The notes under the pieces: generated by a model
Database searches by the model: none
What the model was told of the DNA's origin: nothing
What the model saw: the letters and a program-made list of their open reading frames with translations, nothing else
From: Kordia sp965283645
Lineage (GTDB): Bacteria > Bacteroidota > Bacteroidia > Flavobacteriales > Flavobacteriaceae
Assembly (NCBI RefSeq): GCF_965283645.1
Contig: NZ_CBDIPG010000001.1
Location: 2,294,001-2,358,000 of the forward strand
Length of the DNA stretch: 64,000 nucleotides
Direction: 5' to 3'
Translations under genes and position numbers: made by a program
Shown: positions 45,409 to 53,977 of the stretch, one piece after another
How positions within the stretch are numbered: position 1 is the first letter of the stretch
How the letters are laid out: each line of letters begins with the position of its first letter

Positions 45409-46931
45409 GAGTTCCTAAACATCTTTTACACCCGCTAAATCTAGTTGACTCAAGTAGATTGACAGGTTTGTATTATCCAACACCAAGATACTATAAAGAT
45501 AAAGAATTTGTAGAAAATATTACTCATGATTTTATTTTTAGTCCCATACCTTTTGATCTATGGCCATTTCTAGGAAGAATGACTATTAGAGCTAAGGAAG
45601 ACATTGGCACTTTAGCTTCTATTGCTAATGTGCTAGAAGAAGAGGGGATTAATATTTTGATCTCAGACGCCCATAAAGCTGGGCATAGATATATGGTTTG
45701 GTCGCTTATTGTTGAGTTTAATGAGATAAGTACTTCATATTACAGAAAGAAACTTTATTCTAGAGAAGCATGTAATAAAACAGGAGATTTTAAAAAAGAA
45801 GCTAACATGAGTAAATATGAGCGTCTTGAAAAAATAATCAATAAAGTCATATCTAAAAAAATTAAAGAATTAAAAATAATAATAACTGAAAAATGTAAAG
45901 AAGTTTTATTTGATTTCAATAGTGAAAAAGATAGACAGGATAAGAAAAAACGAATTACTATTGTCAAAGCGAAAACATTACCTTACCATTATTGGGAAGT
46001 GAAAAAGGATAGAGATAAGCATAACGAAAGAATACCTTTTGATACTAAAATAAAAAATAATAAAATTCTGTTTGATTCTGAATTGTCAAATAAAATCAAA
46101 AAAAAAGTAGGACTATGTAAAGAATCTCCCGTTACACTTGGTTTCGTAAACGTACATACTAATGCTTCTAGATTAAGAATTTCAATAGTTCGAGCTAGCG
46201 ACTTACCTAGCTATAAAAAAATAATAATAAATTATAAAATAAAAGGAAAGGAAGATAATTGTAAAGGCTTGATCGCTAAAATTGCTAAAGGTATAAGTTC
46301 TGAAAATATTAACATACAGAACGTAACAAATAAGATTTTAGGATACAAAAAATATAATGAAGAAGGTATGATAGAAATGATAGTTAAATTAGATGAAAAT
46401 CTTATTTCAACAGATTCTTTAGAAAAAAAATTGCAATTTTTACTGAAAAAAAATAATAGTAAAGTTTCAGTATTCCCAATTAATAATTATAAAATATTTG
46501 TATCAATTGTTAGCAGTTTTTTCTTTAGGAAGCAATTTATTAATATGCTTAAAAAAATTGGAGAAAAATATGCTCTTCCTAAAGATTGCTTTGTGTTTGT
46601 TCAAGAAAATATTTCAGAAACAACTAATAAAGTTATCTCTGAACTGAAGGATTGCGATGGAATGATTCAATTTTTTATAAATTTTTCTAACAAAGCGGAC
46701 TTAAGGTGGCTTGACTCTGAATATTTTTCTGCTAGATCTTTGGATATTCCTGTTATCAGGATTCAAGATGAGTTACAAGAAATTGAGTCTGTAATAGCTA
46801 GAGACAATCATTCCGTTTATATAAATCTTAATGATAGTAAAAAAGAAATGCAGAAAAAAATTAACCATGCACTTGGAAGACTCATTGAGTTAATGAGAGA
46901 GAAAACTAAAACTCATTTTCAAGGAATATAA
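45366..46931 (+). CDS. ACT-ACT-TIR-like protein
   Basis: 521 residues. ACT-like domain 1 (about 69-119): 'MTIRAKEDIGTLASIANVLE', 'INILISDAH'. A charged helical linker (150-250) follows, then ACT-like domain 2 (about 298-345): 'GLIAKIAKGISSENINIQNV'. The C-terminal TIR-like domain (about 374-510) has 'IFVSIVSSFFFRKQFINML', 'CDGMIQFF' and the TIR-type helix 'WLDSEYFSARSLDIPVI' with Glu452 at the usual catalytic position. ACT domains normally bind amino acids or other small ligands; TIR domains cleave NAD or signal. I infer a ligand-gated TIR effector. Paired with the membrane protein upstream. Confidence 0.68.
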   Translation: MHRGEVAYVHTNYVRVPKHLLHPLNLVDSSRLTGLYYPTPRYYKDKEFVENITHDFIFSPIPFDLWPFLGRMTIRAKEDIGTLASIANVLEEEGINILISDAHKAGHRYMVWSLIVEFNEISTSYYRKKLYSREACNKTGDFKKEANMSKYERLEKIINKVISKKIKELKIIITEKCKEVLFDFNSEKDRQDKKKRITIVKAKTLPYHYWEVKKDRDKHNERIPFDTKIKNNKILFDSELSNKIKKKVGLCKESPVTLGFVNVHTNASRLRISIVRASDLPSYKKIIINYKIKGKEDNCKGLIAKIAKGISSENINIQNVTNKILGYKKYNEEGMIEMIVKLDENLISTDSLEKKLQFLLKKNNSKVSVFPINNYKIFVSIVSSFFFRKQFINMLKKIGEKYALPKDCFVFVQENISETTNKVISELKDCDGMIQFFINFSNKADLRWLDSEYFSARSLDIPVIRIQDELQEIESVIARDNHSVYINLNDSKKEMQKKINHALGRLIELMREKTKTHFQGI

Positions 46932-46974
46932 GGTAATCTATTTTCTTAATTTCTATGTTTTAAATTGTTTATTG

Positions 46975-47002
46975 GAGTGGATAATTTCCTTGAGGAAATT
47001 AT
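46975..47002 (+). repeat. 28-bp direct repeat, right copy
   Basis: Exact copy of 38197-38224, ending the defence-type block. Flanking bases on both sides differ from the left copy, so the repeat proper is about 28 bp. Confidence 0.85.
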
Positions 47003-47039
47003 AAAAGTAACTCACTAAAACTATTTCATCTTTTATTAA

Positions 47040-48587
47040 TTATTTAGCTTCAATATCAAATATCTCAAGTTGATGTTTAATATTTTTCTTTAGAAAATCA
47101 CTATCAAGAACATCGACAATCTCTCTTATTGGAATACCGTAATCTACAAGGGATTTCTCAATAAGATTGGACTTAGTTTTTGCAGTTTCTATAATAGTAT
47201 TATCAAAACCATCATTATTCATAAGGATATAATCGATTAGGAAACACCAACCTGCAGAATCAGACTTATCAAGATTCATAAGAAAGTCAATGTTATTAGA
47301 TAAAAGAGTTTCGACTTTCTTATGGTATTCAGGATAAATATCTTTTATCCTGTAGCAAACGATGCAAAACTGAACTGAAGTTCTTAAATCGACAGATTGG
47401 TTATTTCCAAGCGGAATTCCATTTCCGTTATCTTGCCATATTTTTATGAGCTTTGGTACTAAAAGCCTTATGATTTTATCTAATTTCTCATTCGCTTGAT
47501 AATGTTCCAATAAGCCGTCGAGGATATCTACCGTAAAACAATATTTCCTATGTTCACTGTTAGGGATGAACCACCAATTTGAATTAGCAATCAATTTTTT
47601 ATATAACCACTCTATCCCTAGTTCCCAGTAATTATTAAGAAAAACCTGTTTTTCATTAAATTCAAGATTTTCAAGAAAGCCTAATATTTCGAAAGATTTT
47701 ATTGCATTTAAGATATATGCAGTAGTTAATGGGTCAGCGTTTTTGTCAATATTTGGTCGAATTGTTGTCCAAGACCACGCATCCGTTTTTCGTCCAATAA
47801 CATATACTATACTCTGCAAAGCTAAATTCCAAGATTTACCATATTTTAAAAGAAATAATGCTCCAGTAGCAGTATGACGAGGATGCACTCTTATATCTGT
47901 CTCTGGAATTAACGCAGAACCTATATCTTTTTTCATCCCAACCCCCCCTTTTGCAGACCTACGTTCTATCAGATAGATTTTAAAATCGTGAAAAAATACG
48001 TCAAAGTTGGATTTTCCCAATTTGTCCAAAAGATCCATCACCCATAGACTAACAGTAATACTTCCAGGGTCTTTGTTTCCATAATCCTGCGAGGACATTG
48101 CTAATGAACGCCCCCATACGCCAATGGGAAAACGATCCAATAATAATAGTAAAAGGGCATCTTCAGTGATTCTATTGATGTTCTTAAAAGAATAAGGTTC
48201 GATTTTTTCTTTTTTAAACGTTAATTCAAGTTTTAAAAGGTGTTCTTCTTTAATGACTTTCTGCTCTTTACCTAAATCACGATTAGAATTGTAGTAATCT
48301 ATTAGCCTGTTCAGATATTCGATTTTTTGTGGGTCAAATTCACGCTTTATTTTTTCCCCATGAAAAAAATTATAGAGGCTTGAACCTCTATATGAAAGTT
48401 CATTTATATACTCGGTAGCATCTAAACCTACTATGTTATAGAATTTATGCCTTTTCGACTTCTTGTTTTTTACAATATCCAGATAAGTAAGTTTTTCTTG
48501 ATTATCTCTGTAGAAATTTTTATAAGCAGATTTTAGAAGCTCAAAAGTATCCTTTCCCTTTGATAGTGGATATTCTAATAAATTCAT
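47040..48587 (-). CDS. Alpha/alpha-toroid (terpene-cyclase/prenyltransferase-fold-like) protein, unknown role
   Basis: 515 residues, soluble. The middle and C-terminal parts carry repeated helical-hairpin units such as 'RHTATGALFLLKYGKSW', 'DPLTTAYILNAIKSFE' and 'SVQFCIVCYRIKDIY', the pattern of alpha6-alpha6 barrels (terpenoid cyclase, prenyltransferase, glycosidase superfamilies). No DxDD or QW motif identifies a squalene-cyclase type enzyme. It stands alone next to the right 28-bp repeat in the cargo zone. I do not know the family; a defence role is only suggested by position. Confidence 0.6.
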   Translation of the reverse strand: MNLLEYPLSKGKDTFELLKSAYKNFYRDNQEKLTYLDIVKNKKSKRHKFYNIVGLDATEYINELSYRGSSLYNFFHGEKIKREFDPQKIEYLNRLIDYYNSNRDLGKEQKVIKEEHLLKLELTFKKEKIEPYSFKNINRITEDALLLLLLDRFPIGVWGRSLAMSSQDYGNKDPGSITVSLWVMDLLDKLGKSNFDVFFHDFKIYLIERRSAKGGVGMKKDIGSALIPETDIRVHPRHTATGALFLLKYGKSWNLALQSIVYVIGRKTDAWSWTTIRPNIDKNADPLTTAYILNAIKSFEILGFLENLEFNEKQVFLNNYWELGIEWLYKKLIANSNWWFIPNSEHRKYCFTVDILDGLLEHYQANEKLDKIIRLLVPKLIKIWQDNGNGIPLGNNQSVDLRTSVQFCIVCYRIKDIYPEYHKKVETLLSNNIDFLMNLDKSDSAGWCFLIDYILMNNDGFDNTIIETAKTKSNLIEKSLVDYGIPIREIVDVLDSDFLKKNIKHQLEIFDIEAK

Positions 48588-48901
48588 TTTAAGTATTTAA
48601 ACATTCATATTTATAATGTGAAGATACAAAAAAGTCATTGACCCAAAAATTGACTCCATTGTCCTAAAATTACCTCATGTCCTTTGTTTTCAAAGGCGAA
48701 AAAAGCCCATCTGCGCCAACAGATGAGCCATAAAATCGCCGAGAAGCAAAAAACCGCTTTTGACATCTCGACTTATTCAATTGTAAAGATTACGACTTTT
48801 CAATCGAATCGACATACATATACCATTTTGGTTTATGTTGGTCAAGCATCTTCAAAGTGGTTTTGAAAAACTAGTTACTAACAGTTAACATTTTCAAAAT
48901 C
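48588..48901 (+). other. Region before the mobilisation genes, candidate oriT
   Basis: Contains CCTTTG-TTTT-CAAAGG (48681-48696) and GCCCATCTG / CAGATGAGC (48705-48728, one wobble), two hairpins close together just upstream of the mobilisation gene cluster. A 60-codon frame crosses it but has no support. Confidence 0.4.
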
Positions 48902-49135
48902 GTGAAATCAAAAAAAACTCAGAACAACTTCAAATGTGCTTTTCACAACAACAGAAAAAGTATCATTAATTCTTCAATCAAGGAGATGCAACTCCTTGAA
49001 TCCAAAGAGCAATTCCAATTATTATTCGATCCTACAACTGACAGACATGCAGTATTTAATGCTGCAACTGGTCATTTACATTACACAACTTCTTTAAAGG
49101 ATGCTGAATCATTCTTTATGCAGAAGGTACAATAA
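48902..49135 (+). CDS. Small hypothetical protein at the head of the mobilisation cluster
   Basis: 77 residues from a GTG. The C-terminal half 'FQLLFDPTTDRHAVFNAATG' and 'LHYTTSLKDAESFFMQK' looks like a compact alpha/beta unit. A terminator follows at 49142. Function unknown. Confidence 0.5.
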   Translation: MKSKKTQNNFKCAFHNNRKSIINSSIKEMQLLESKEQFQLLFDPTTDRHAVFNAATGHLHYTTSLKDAESFFMQKVQ

Positions 49136-49141
49136 CAACAT

Positions 49142-49172
49142 AAGCACATGGCTATTTCTAGTCATGTGCTTT
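49142..49172 (+). terminator. Terminator before the 375-residue membrane protein
   Basis: AAGCACATG / CATGTGCTT stem with a T-rich end. Confidence 0.6.
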
Positions 49173-49202
49173 TCATTTCATTTTCACATTTAAAAAAAAC
49201 AA

Positions 49203-50330
49203 ATGAAACTATTTAACAAAAAAACTGATAATTCAGCTAAGATTACCACTATTGTAGATCGTGAACTTTCAGAATACATCGACACGAAAGAAATCGAATA
49301 TCACAATAAATATCAGAAACACGCACAGAAATTAAGTGTATTGAAATTCAACGAGCTACCAAAAACGGCACGTATTACCGATTACATTACAGGACTTGTA
49401 ATGGACTTCCAGAAATTAGTTGATTACACCGACCAACGTTTAAATGGTGTACTCCATCAAGCAAAAGGGAAGTCTGATACCGCAGACATGGAAGCAGAAG
49501 CAGAAGAACTTGATCGAAAAGTTGATGAAACGCAAAACGAACTGAACATTTTAAACGCAAAGTTTGATGCAGATGCGAAGAAACATAAATCAACCATACG
49601 AAGATGGCATAGAGTATTATGGATATTGTATTTCTTGGCTGGATTTGAGCTACTGGCAAACATGGAAATTTACAATATGCTAGGTGGTGGTATTCTAGCG
49701 TCAATCTCTATCGCCATTATCAGCGGTATTGTTGTGTTCTGGTGGGCACACCTTACAGCGAAATTGATTCACCGTTTCGGTGACTCAAATTGGAGAAAAC
49801 AACTTGGCATCTTTTCGCTGATGTCGATTCCAATTTTTGTGATATTCTATCTTTTCAGCGCTATGCGAGTTATGTATCTGCTGGCATTATCTCCCGAAAT
49901 GCAAGATGTCTACAGTAGCAATCCGATTGTACCAACATTGATAAACTTTTTTGCCTACCTGATCGCTACGTATCTTGTTTTTGAATATCGTCCAAATGTC
50001 GCTGTCAAAAATGCGTACAGTAAATACTGTGATGATCTTAAAAGCATTGAAGAAGCACAACAGAAACGCGACACTTACTTAACTGAAAAAAATAGTTTAG
50101 AACCGAAGCTACGGCAGAAGCTACTGGATTATCATAATCTACAGCTACTTGGACAGCAGATTGAACAAGATATTTCAACACGTATGCTTGCGTGCTTTCA
50201 CGAATTTAAAAGTGAATTACACCTTCTCAGCAATGGGAAATGTGCTAATCTTTTTTCTACCGATGCAGAAGATGTTCCTGCACTAAAATTGAATTACCAA
50301 AACAATAACGAAAACACAACGCAATCATGA
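49203..50330 (+). CDS. Coiled-coil membrane protein of the mobilisation cluster
   Basis: 375 residues. A long charged coiled coil (about 70-135) leads into four membrane helices (about 137-250: 'WILYFLAGFELL', 'GILASISIAIISGIVVFWWAHL', 'IFSLMSIPIFVIFYLF', 'LINFFAYLIATYLVFEY') and a second coiled coil (about 275-330). It overlaps the lipoprotein gene by 4 bases. It may help anchor the transfer machinery. No family recognised. Confidence 0.68.
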   Translation: MKLFNKKTDNSAKITTIVDRELSEYIDTKEIEYHNKYQKHAQKLSVLKFNELPKTARITDYITGLVMDFQKLVDYTDQRLNGVLHQAKGKSDTADMEAEAEELDRKVDETQNELNILNAKFDADAKKHKSTIRRWHRVLWILYFLAGFELLANMEIYNMLGGGILASISIAIISGIVVFWWAHLTAKLIHRFGDSNWRKQLGIFSLMSIPIFVIFYLFSAMRVMYLLALSPEMQDVYSSNPIVPTLINFFAYLIATYLVFEYRPNVAVKNAYSKYCDDLKSIEEAQQKRDTYLTEKNSLEPKLRQKLLDYHNLQLLGQQIEQDISTRMLACFHEFKSELHLLSNGKCANLFSTDAEDVPALKLNYQNNNENTTQS

Positions 50331-51034
50331 AAAAGATTTTAATATACCTCTACATTGGATTTTCATTAGTTTCTTGCAAACAGGAAACAGAGAAGTCCAC
50401 ATACATTTCAGTTTTGGCAGACAAGACATCAGATAATATGTCTGCGCCAACCATTCAAGATATCTACCAAGTTCTTGAAAACGGAAAAGAAGCAACGACT
50501 GCTGTAACATTTTCATATCAAATCATCAGCAATACGGATATCAACAAGCGACATACATTGTCGCTTCCGCCCTATTCAATGTTTGAAAATACGTTAAAAC
50601 GAAAATCTAAAGTAAGTAGATTTTTTAATGCTATTGATAAGCTCTTTCATAGACAGCAAGCAATACAATATGAATATAATCGCTCACACATTTTCGTTCC
50701 GCTTGTGCAGCAACTAGAAACATTGCAACAATCTGGCGCAACGGAAAAGGTTATACTGTTATATTCTGATCTTGTTGAGTATTCAACTTTCTATAACGGA
50801 TACAAGAACTCGCAAAAACAAAATATTGAAGCAATTGTTGATTTGTTTCGTTCACAATTACCGTCAACAAGCTATCGTGGTATTACACTCTACATAAACT
50901 ACTATCCTACTACGCCAATTGAAAATCAACGTTTTTCTGATTTCTGTAAAATCTATAAATCGGTATTTAAAGATACTGGTTTGAAGATACGTATTGGCAT
51001 GGACAAGCAAATATCATTGAGCCATGAAAACTAA
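50327..51034 (+). CDS. Lipoprotein of the mobilisation cluster
   Basis: 235 residues with a lipobox 'FSLVSC' (Cys17). The body has 'VLADKTSDNMSAPTIQDI' near the start and 'VILLYSDLVEYSTFYNG' later, a layout like von Willebrand-A-type folds (strand-DxS-like turn and 'LYSD' strand). Overlaps the previous gene by 4 and the next small gene by 11 bases. Role unknown, presumably periplasmic. Confidence 0.68.
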   Translation: MKKILIYLYIGFSLVSCKQETEKSTYISVLADKTSDNMSAPTIQDIYQVLENGKEATTAVTFSYQIISNTDINKRHTLSLPPYSMFENTLKRKSKVSRFFNAIDKLFHRQQAIQYEYNRSHIFVPLVQQLETLQQSGATEKVILLYSDLVEYSTFYNGYKNSQKQNIEAIVDLFRSQLPSTSYRGITLYINYYPTTPIENQRFSDFCKIYKSVFKDTGLKIRIGMDKQISLSHEN

Positions 51035-51176
51035 AGGACACATCTTTTTTAATGCGCTTGGAAGTATTGTTAAAGCGTTGTGGAAACTGTTCCTACTTGC
51101 AGTCTTTATTGCAAGTAAACTGATTGAAGCCATTGGTGGATTATTCAGTAAGCTCACAGAAAAAATGTTGAATTAA
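51024..51176 (+). CDS. 50-residue membrane peptide
   Basis: Starts inside the lipoprotein gene end (ATG 51024) and ends 12 bases before the coupling protein. It has one amphipathic/membrane helix ('ALWKLFLLAVFIASKLIEAI'). Tight packing in the operon supports a real gene. It may assist the coupling protein at the membrane. Confidence 0.6.
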   Translation: MKTKGHIFFNALGSIVKALWKLFLLAVFIASKLIEAIGGLFSKLTEKMLN

Positions 51177-51188
51177 ACAGTTACAAAA

Positions 51189-52649
51189 ATGATACAACTA
51201 TTACTAAATACAATCAGCGATGTCATCACAGGAGGTTTCAACTTCCTGTTTGATGGTATCGAAAGTATGATCCAAAAAGACACTTCTTTATCCGCAAAAT
51301 TTGGTAAAGAATCGTCACTTCTCTCGTCACGTCATGATGGTTTGTCCGTTACAGGAACAAAATTTTTAAGTATTGAAAAATCAAAAGAACACCTTTTGTT
51401 CTTCGGCCCCACAGGATTGGGGAAATCGACTGTTTGTATGGTACCTAGTGCCTTAAACATTTCACAATCTAAAAACGGAATTGATTCTAGTATGATTATT
51501 AACGATCCATCGAAAGAGAATCTAAAAATGATGAATTTCCTTATTAGTAAAGGATATAAAGTGTATCGTTTTGACCCAAATGATCCCGAGCATTCTATTT
51601 ATTACAATCCACTTCATCGTATTCGGAACGCGTCAGATATTACTAAAGTGGCTACATTGTTAGTCACTAAAAGTAGTAAAGAAACACAAGATTATTGGCA
51701 ATTGAAATCTATTGAAGTGATCAGCCTCATTATTAGTTTTCTCTTAGAACACACATCGAAAGTGTATCAAAATATTGCAAACGTATATTATCTCCTTGAA
51801 AATCTAGCAGGGGATGAAGATGTGGTAAGCGGTTTATTTGCAGAGAAAAGTACCGAAAAACAATGGCGACAATTCAAAGCATTAATTGCTAATAGTGAAA
51901 ACACGAAAGCCAGTATCATCAGTTCCGCAATTGGAAATTTATCATTCATCGGAAACGACCCAAATTTATGCAATCTCACATCAGTAGATACATTCGATTT
52001 TTCAAATATGGCGAAGCAAAAGACCGTACTATTTTTGAACTGTGGAACGGCAGAAATGGAATATTACAGTCCGTTACTTGGTTTATTCTTTGAGCAACTA
52101 TTTACTGAATTGTTCCGTTCCATTCCGAAAGCTTCTGATAATCATCTATTCTTATTAATTGATGAACTTTCTTCCATTCCAATTCCTAGCCTTTCAAAAG
52201 TGATTGCAAATGCGAGGAAATACTTTTCCATCTTAGGAATTTTACAAAGTGAAAATCAATTGTATCAAAACTATGGCGAGTACAATGCGAAAACCATTCT
52301 TAACAATGCTTGTCGCGTTTATATGACAGGGTTAAATGATGAGTGCGATCGCATTTCCAAGGCACTTGGTGAATATGAGTACTATACGGATAAAGATAAA
52401 AAAGTAATGCGTACACGATCACTTATGACGAGCAACGAAATCCGAACGATGCCAAAGGATCGTGTCATTGTTATACCGAATGGGGGATTGCTTCCACTCT
52501 ACTGCAAAGTAAAGCCGTTCTACAAGAATGGAAAGTATATGCGTTTTCTTAATACGGAATTACCCGAAGAAGATATCCCCATTATGAAAGCACAGTATCA
52601 AGCGCAGTATTTACCATTGGATGCTAAACAAAATGATACCGAAGAATAA
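51189..52649 (+). CDS. VirD4/TraG-type coupling protein
   Basis: 486 residues of the TraG/VirD4 coupling ATPase family: Walker A 'FGPTGLGKSTVCMVPSAL', 'IINDPSKENLKMM', 'NDPEHSIYYNPL', Walker B 'LFLLIDELSSIPI' and the C-terminal 'QSENQLYQNYGE' and 'RVYMTGLNDECDRIS'. It brings the relaxase-DNA complex to a conjugation channel. N-terminal membrane helices are weak, and the small membrane peptide upstream may compensate. No pore genes are in this window. Confidence 0.9.
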   Translation: MIQLLLNTISDVITGGFNFLFDGIESMIQKDTSLSAKFGKESSLLSSRHDGLSVTGTKFLSIEKSKEHLLFFGPTGLGKSTVCMVPSALNISQSKNGIDSSMIINDPSKENLKMMNFLISKGYKVYRFDPNDPEHSIYYNPLHRIRNASDITKVATLLVTKSSKETQDYWQLKSIEVISLIISFLLEHTSKVYQNIANVYYLLENLAGDEDVVSGLFAEKSTEKQWRQFKALIANSENTKASIISSAIGNLSFIGNDPNLCNLTSVDTFDFSNMAKQKTVLFLNCGTAEMEYYSPLLGLFFEQLFTELFRSIPKASDNHLFLLIDELSSIPIPSLSKVIANARKYFSILGILQSENQLYQNYGEYNAKTILNNACRVYMTGLNDECDRISKALGEYEYYTDKDKKVMRTRSLMTSNEIRTMPKDRVIVIPNGGLLPLYCKVKPFYKNGKYMRFLNTELPEEDIPIMKAQYQAQYLPLDAKQNDTEE

Positions 52650-53011
52650 TGAAAGTACGTAAATCCATAGATCGCTTTATTGCAATGAATCAAAAGATAA
52701 TTTCTAAATCTATTGAAGGTTTTGGAAGTGTTTTTAAAGACGTCATACATGGTAATTACACTAAGATTATCAAGGATGTGGAGACTGTTCTTTCTAAGTC
52801 GATTAAAAAAACTGAAAAGTTCATTACAAGGAGGAAAGTCAAAAAGGTACAGAAAAAAACACATCAAAAAGAGTTACAGGAAATTGCGAAAGAACACGAC
52901 ACCTTACATGACTTTGAACACATTAAATACATCATTGAACGAAAGAAACAACGATTGATTGAACTTAATACAATTCATAGACTTGATAAAAAACAAATAC
53001 GTGAACGATGA
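52649..53011 (+). CDS. Hypothetical protein of the mobilisation operon
   Basis: 120 residues, very basic (Lys/Arg-rich) and helical, with no membrane segment. Its ATG overlaps the coupling-protein stop, and its end overlaps the MobC-like gene by 4 bases. The charge suggests DNA or relaxosome binding. No family recognised. Confidence 0.6.
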   Translation: MKVRKSIDRFIAMNQKIISKSIEGFGSVFKDVIHGNYTKIIKDVETVLSKSIKKTEKFITRRKVKKVQKKTHQKELQEIAKEHDTLHDFEHIKYIIERKKQRLIELNTIHRLDKKQIRER

Positions 53012-53427
53012 TACAAAAATCACAAAAACCTTTTGAAAATCTGCAAGCGTATTGGGAACATCGCTTTTCAACCATTAATCATGTTACACCTGAAATGGTT
53101 ACAAAAGCTAAGGCGGAATATCGTAAAATATATCAATCCCGATACCGTAAACAGTATCGGGAACGGTATGTACAAGTAACGTTTAGAATTGAAAAACAAG
53201 AATATAAAGAGTTGAAAAGAATTGCTCAACAACAAAACAGCAAACCTACTGCACTCATCAAACAACGTGCTTTAAAACAGCAACTAACTTTTGATGAAAA
53301 AGGAATCATCAAGGAATCACTTCTGAACATTATTGATACACTTGAAGAAGCAATACATGAGGACGAGTCAGTTTCAATAACTGAATTATTACACCGCATA
53401 ACAACCATCTATGAACGTATACCATGA
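53008..53427 (+). CDS. MobC-like relaxosome accessory protein
   Basis: 139 residues with a ribbon-helix-helix-type DNA-binding region at about 50-90 ('YVQVTFRIEKQEYKELKRIA', 'NSKPTALIKQRALKQ'), as in plasmid mobilisation protein MobC. Directly upstream of and overlapping the relaxase gene by 4 bases. Expected to bind oriT and load the relaxase. Confidence 0.78.
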   Translation: MIQKSQKPFENLQAYWEHRFSTINHVTPEMVTKAKAEYRKIYQSRYRKQYRERYVQVTFRIEKQEYKELKRIAQQQNSKPTALIKQRALKQQLTFDEKGIIKESLLNIIDTLEEAIHEDESVSITELLHRITTIYERIP

Positions 53428-53948
53428 TCGTAAAAACCATTTCACATACTTCAACCAAGCGAGAAAATATAGAGAAATTGATTCGTTACGTATTTGATAA
53501 GCAGAAGATGGAACACGACCATCTTGGAAGAAAATCACTCACCGTTAAAAAATATATTCGCAGTTATGACATTAACAAATGGACAGACCAATTCATCGAG
53601 AATGACAACAAACGGGGTTTTAGTCATAGCAAACGAACCGTACTCAGGCATGAAATCATTTCCTTTGCTCCACAAGACAACAAGTTGTTAACTCGTGATA
53701 TCTTAAAAGATTTTGGCAAATACTACTTAAAACACCGTTCTCCAACATCTATGGGAGTGTGTGGTGTTCATTATGATGAAGCCATCCATATCCATTTTAT
53801 TATTTCTGGTGTTGGCATAGATGGAAAAGCAACGAGAATTTCTCAAAAGCAATTCAAAGAGTTTAAAATTAAGTTACAAGAATACCAACAAGAAAAATAT
53901 CCTCAACTCTCCCATTCTATTGTTGAGCATTCGAAAAAAAAAGTTTAA
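53424..53948 (+). CDS. Relaxase, N-terminal nuclease part (frame broken at A9)
   Basis: 174 residues with the relaxase core: N-terminal 'RENIEKLIRYVFDKQKM' carrying the likely nucleophile Tyr, and the histidine triad 'HYDEAIHIHFIISG' (H-x-H). It nicks oriT and stays bound to the 5' end for transfer. The frame ends right after a run of nine A (53934-53942) at TAA 53946. In the -1 frame translation continues into the relaxase C-terminal region (53978-54274). Either an indel or programmed slippage. Confidence 0.82.
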   Translation: MIVKTISHTSTKRENIEKLIRYVFDKQKMEHDHLGRKSLTVKKYIRSYDINKWTDQFIENDNKRGFSHSKRTVLRHEIISFAPQDNKLLTRDILKDFGKYYLKHRSPTSMGVCGVHYDEAIHIHFIISGVGIDGKATRISQKQFKEFKIKLQEYQQEKYPQLSHSIVEHSKKKV

Positions 53949-53977
53949 ACCTCAAGCTATCGCAGAAAGAGCAACTC

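Noticed and set aside
38286..46931. Whole block as a known BREX, DISARM or CBASS locus
   Set aside because: No PglZ, BrxL, DrmA/B helicase or CD-NTase genes are present; only single shared domain types (methyltransferase, ATPase, TIR).
48684..48866. 60-codon frame before the mobilisation cluster
   Set aside because: Covers two hairpins, has no recognisable domain and no start support; better explained as a cis region.
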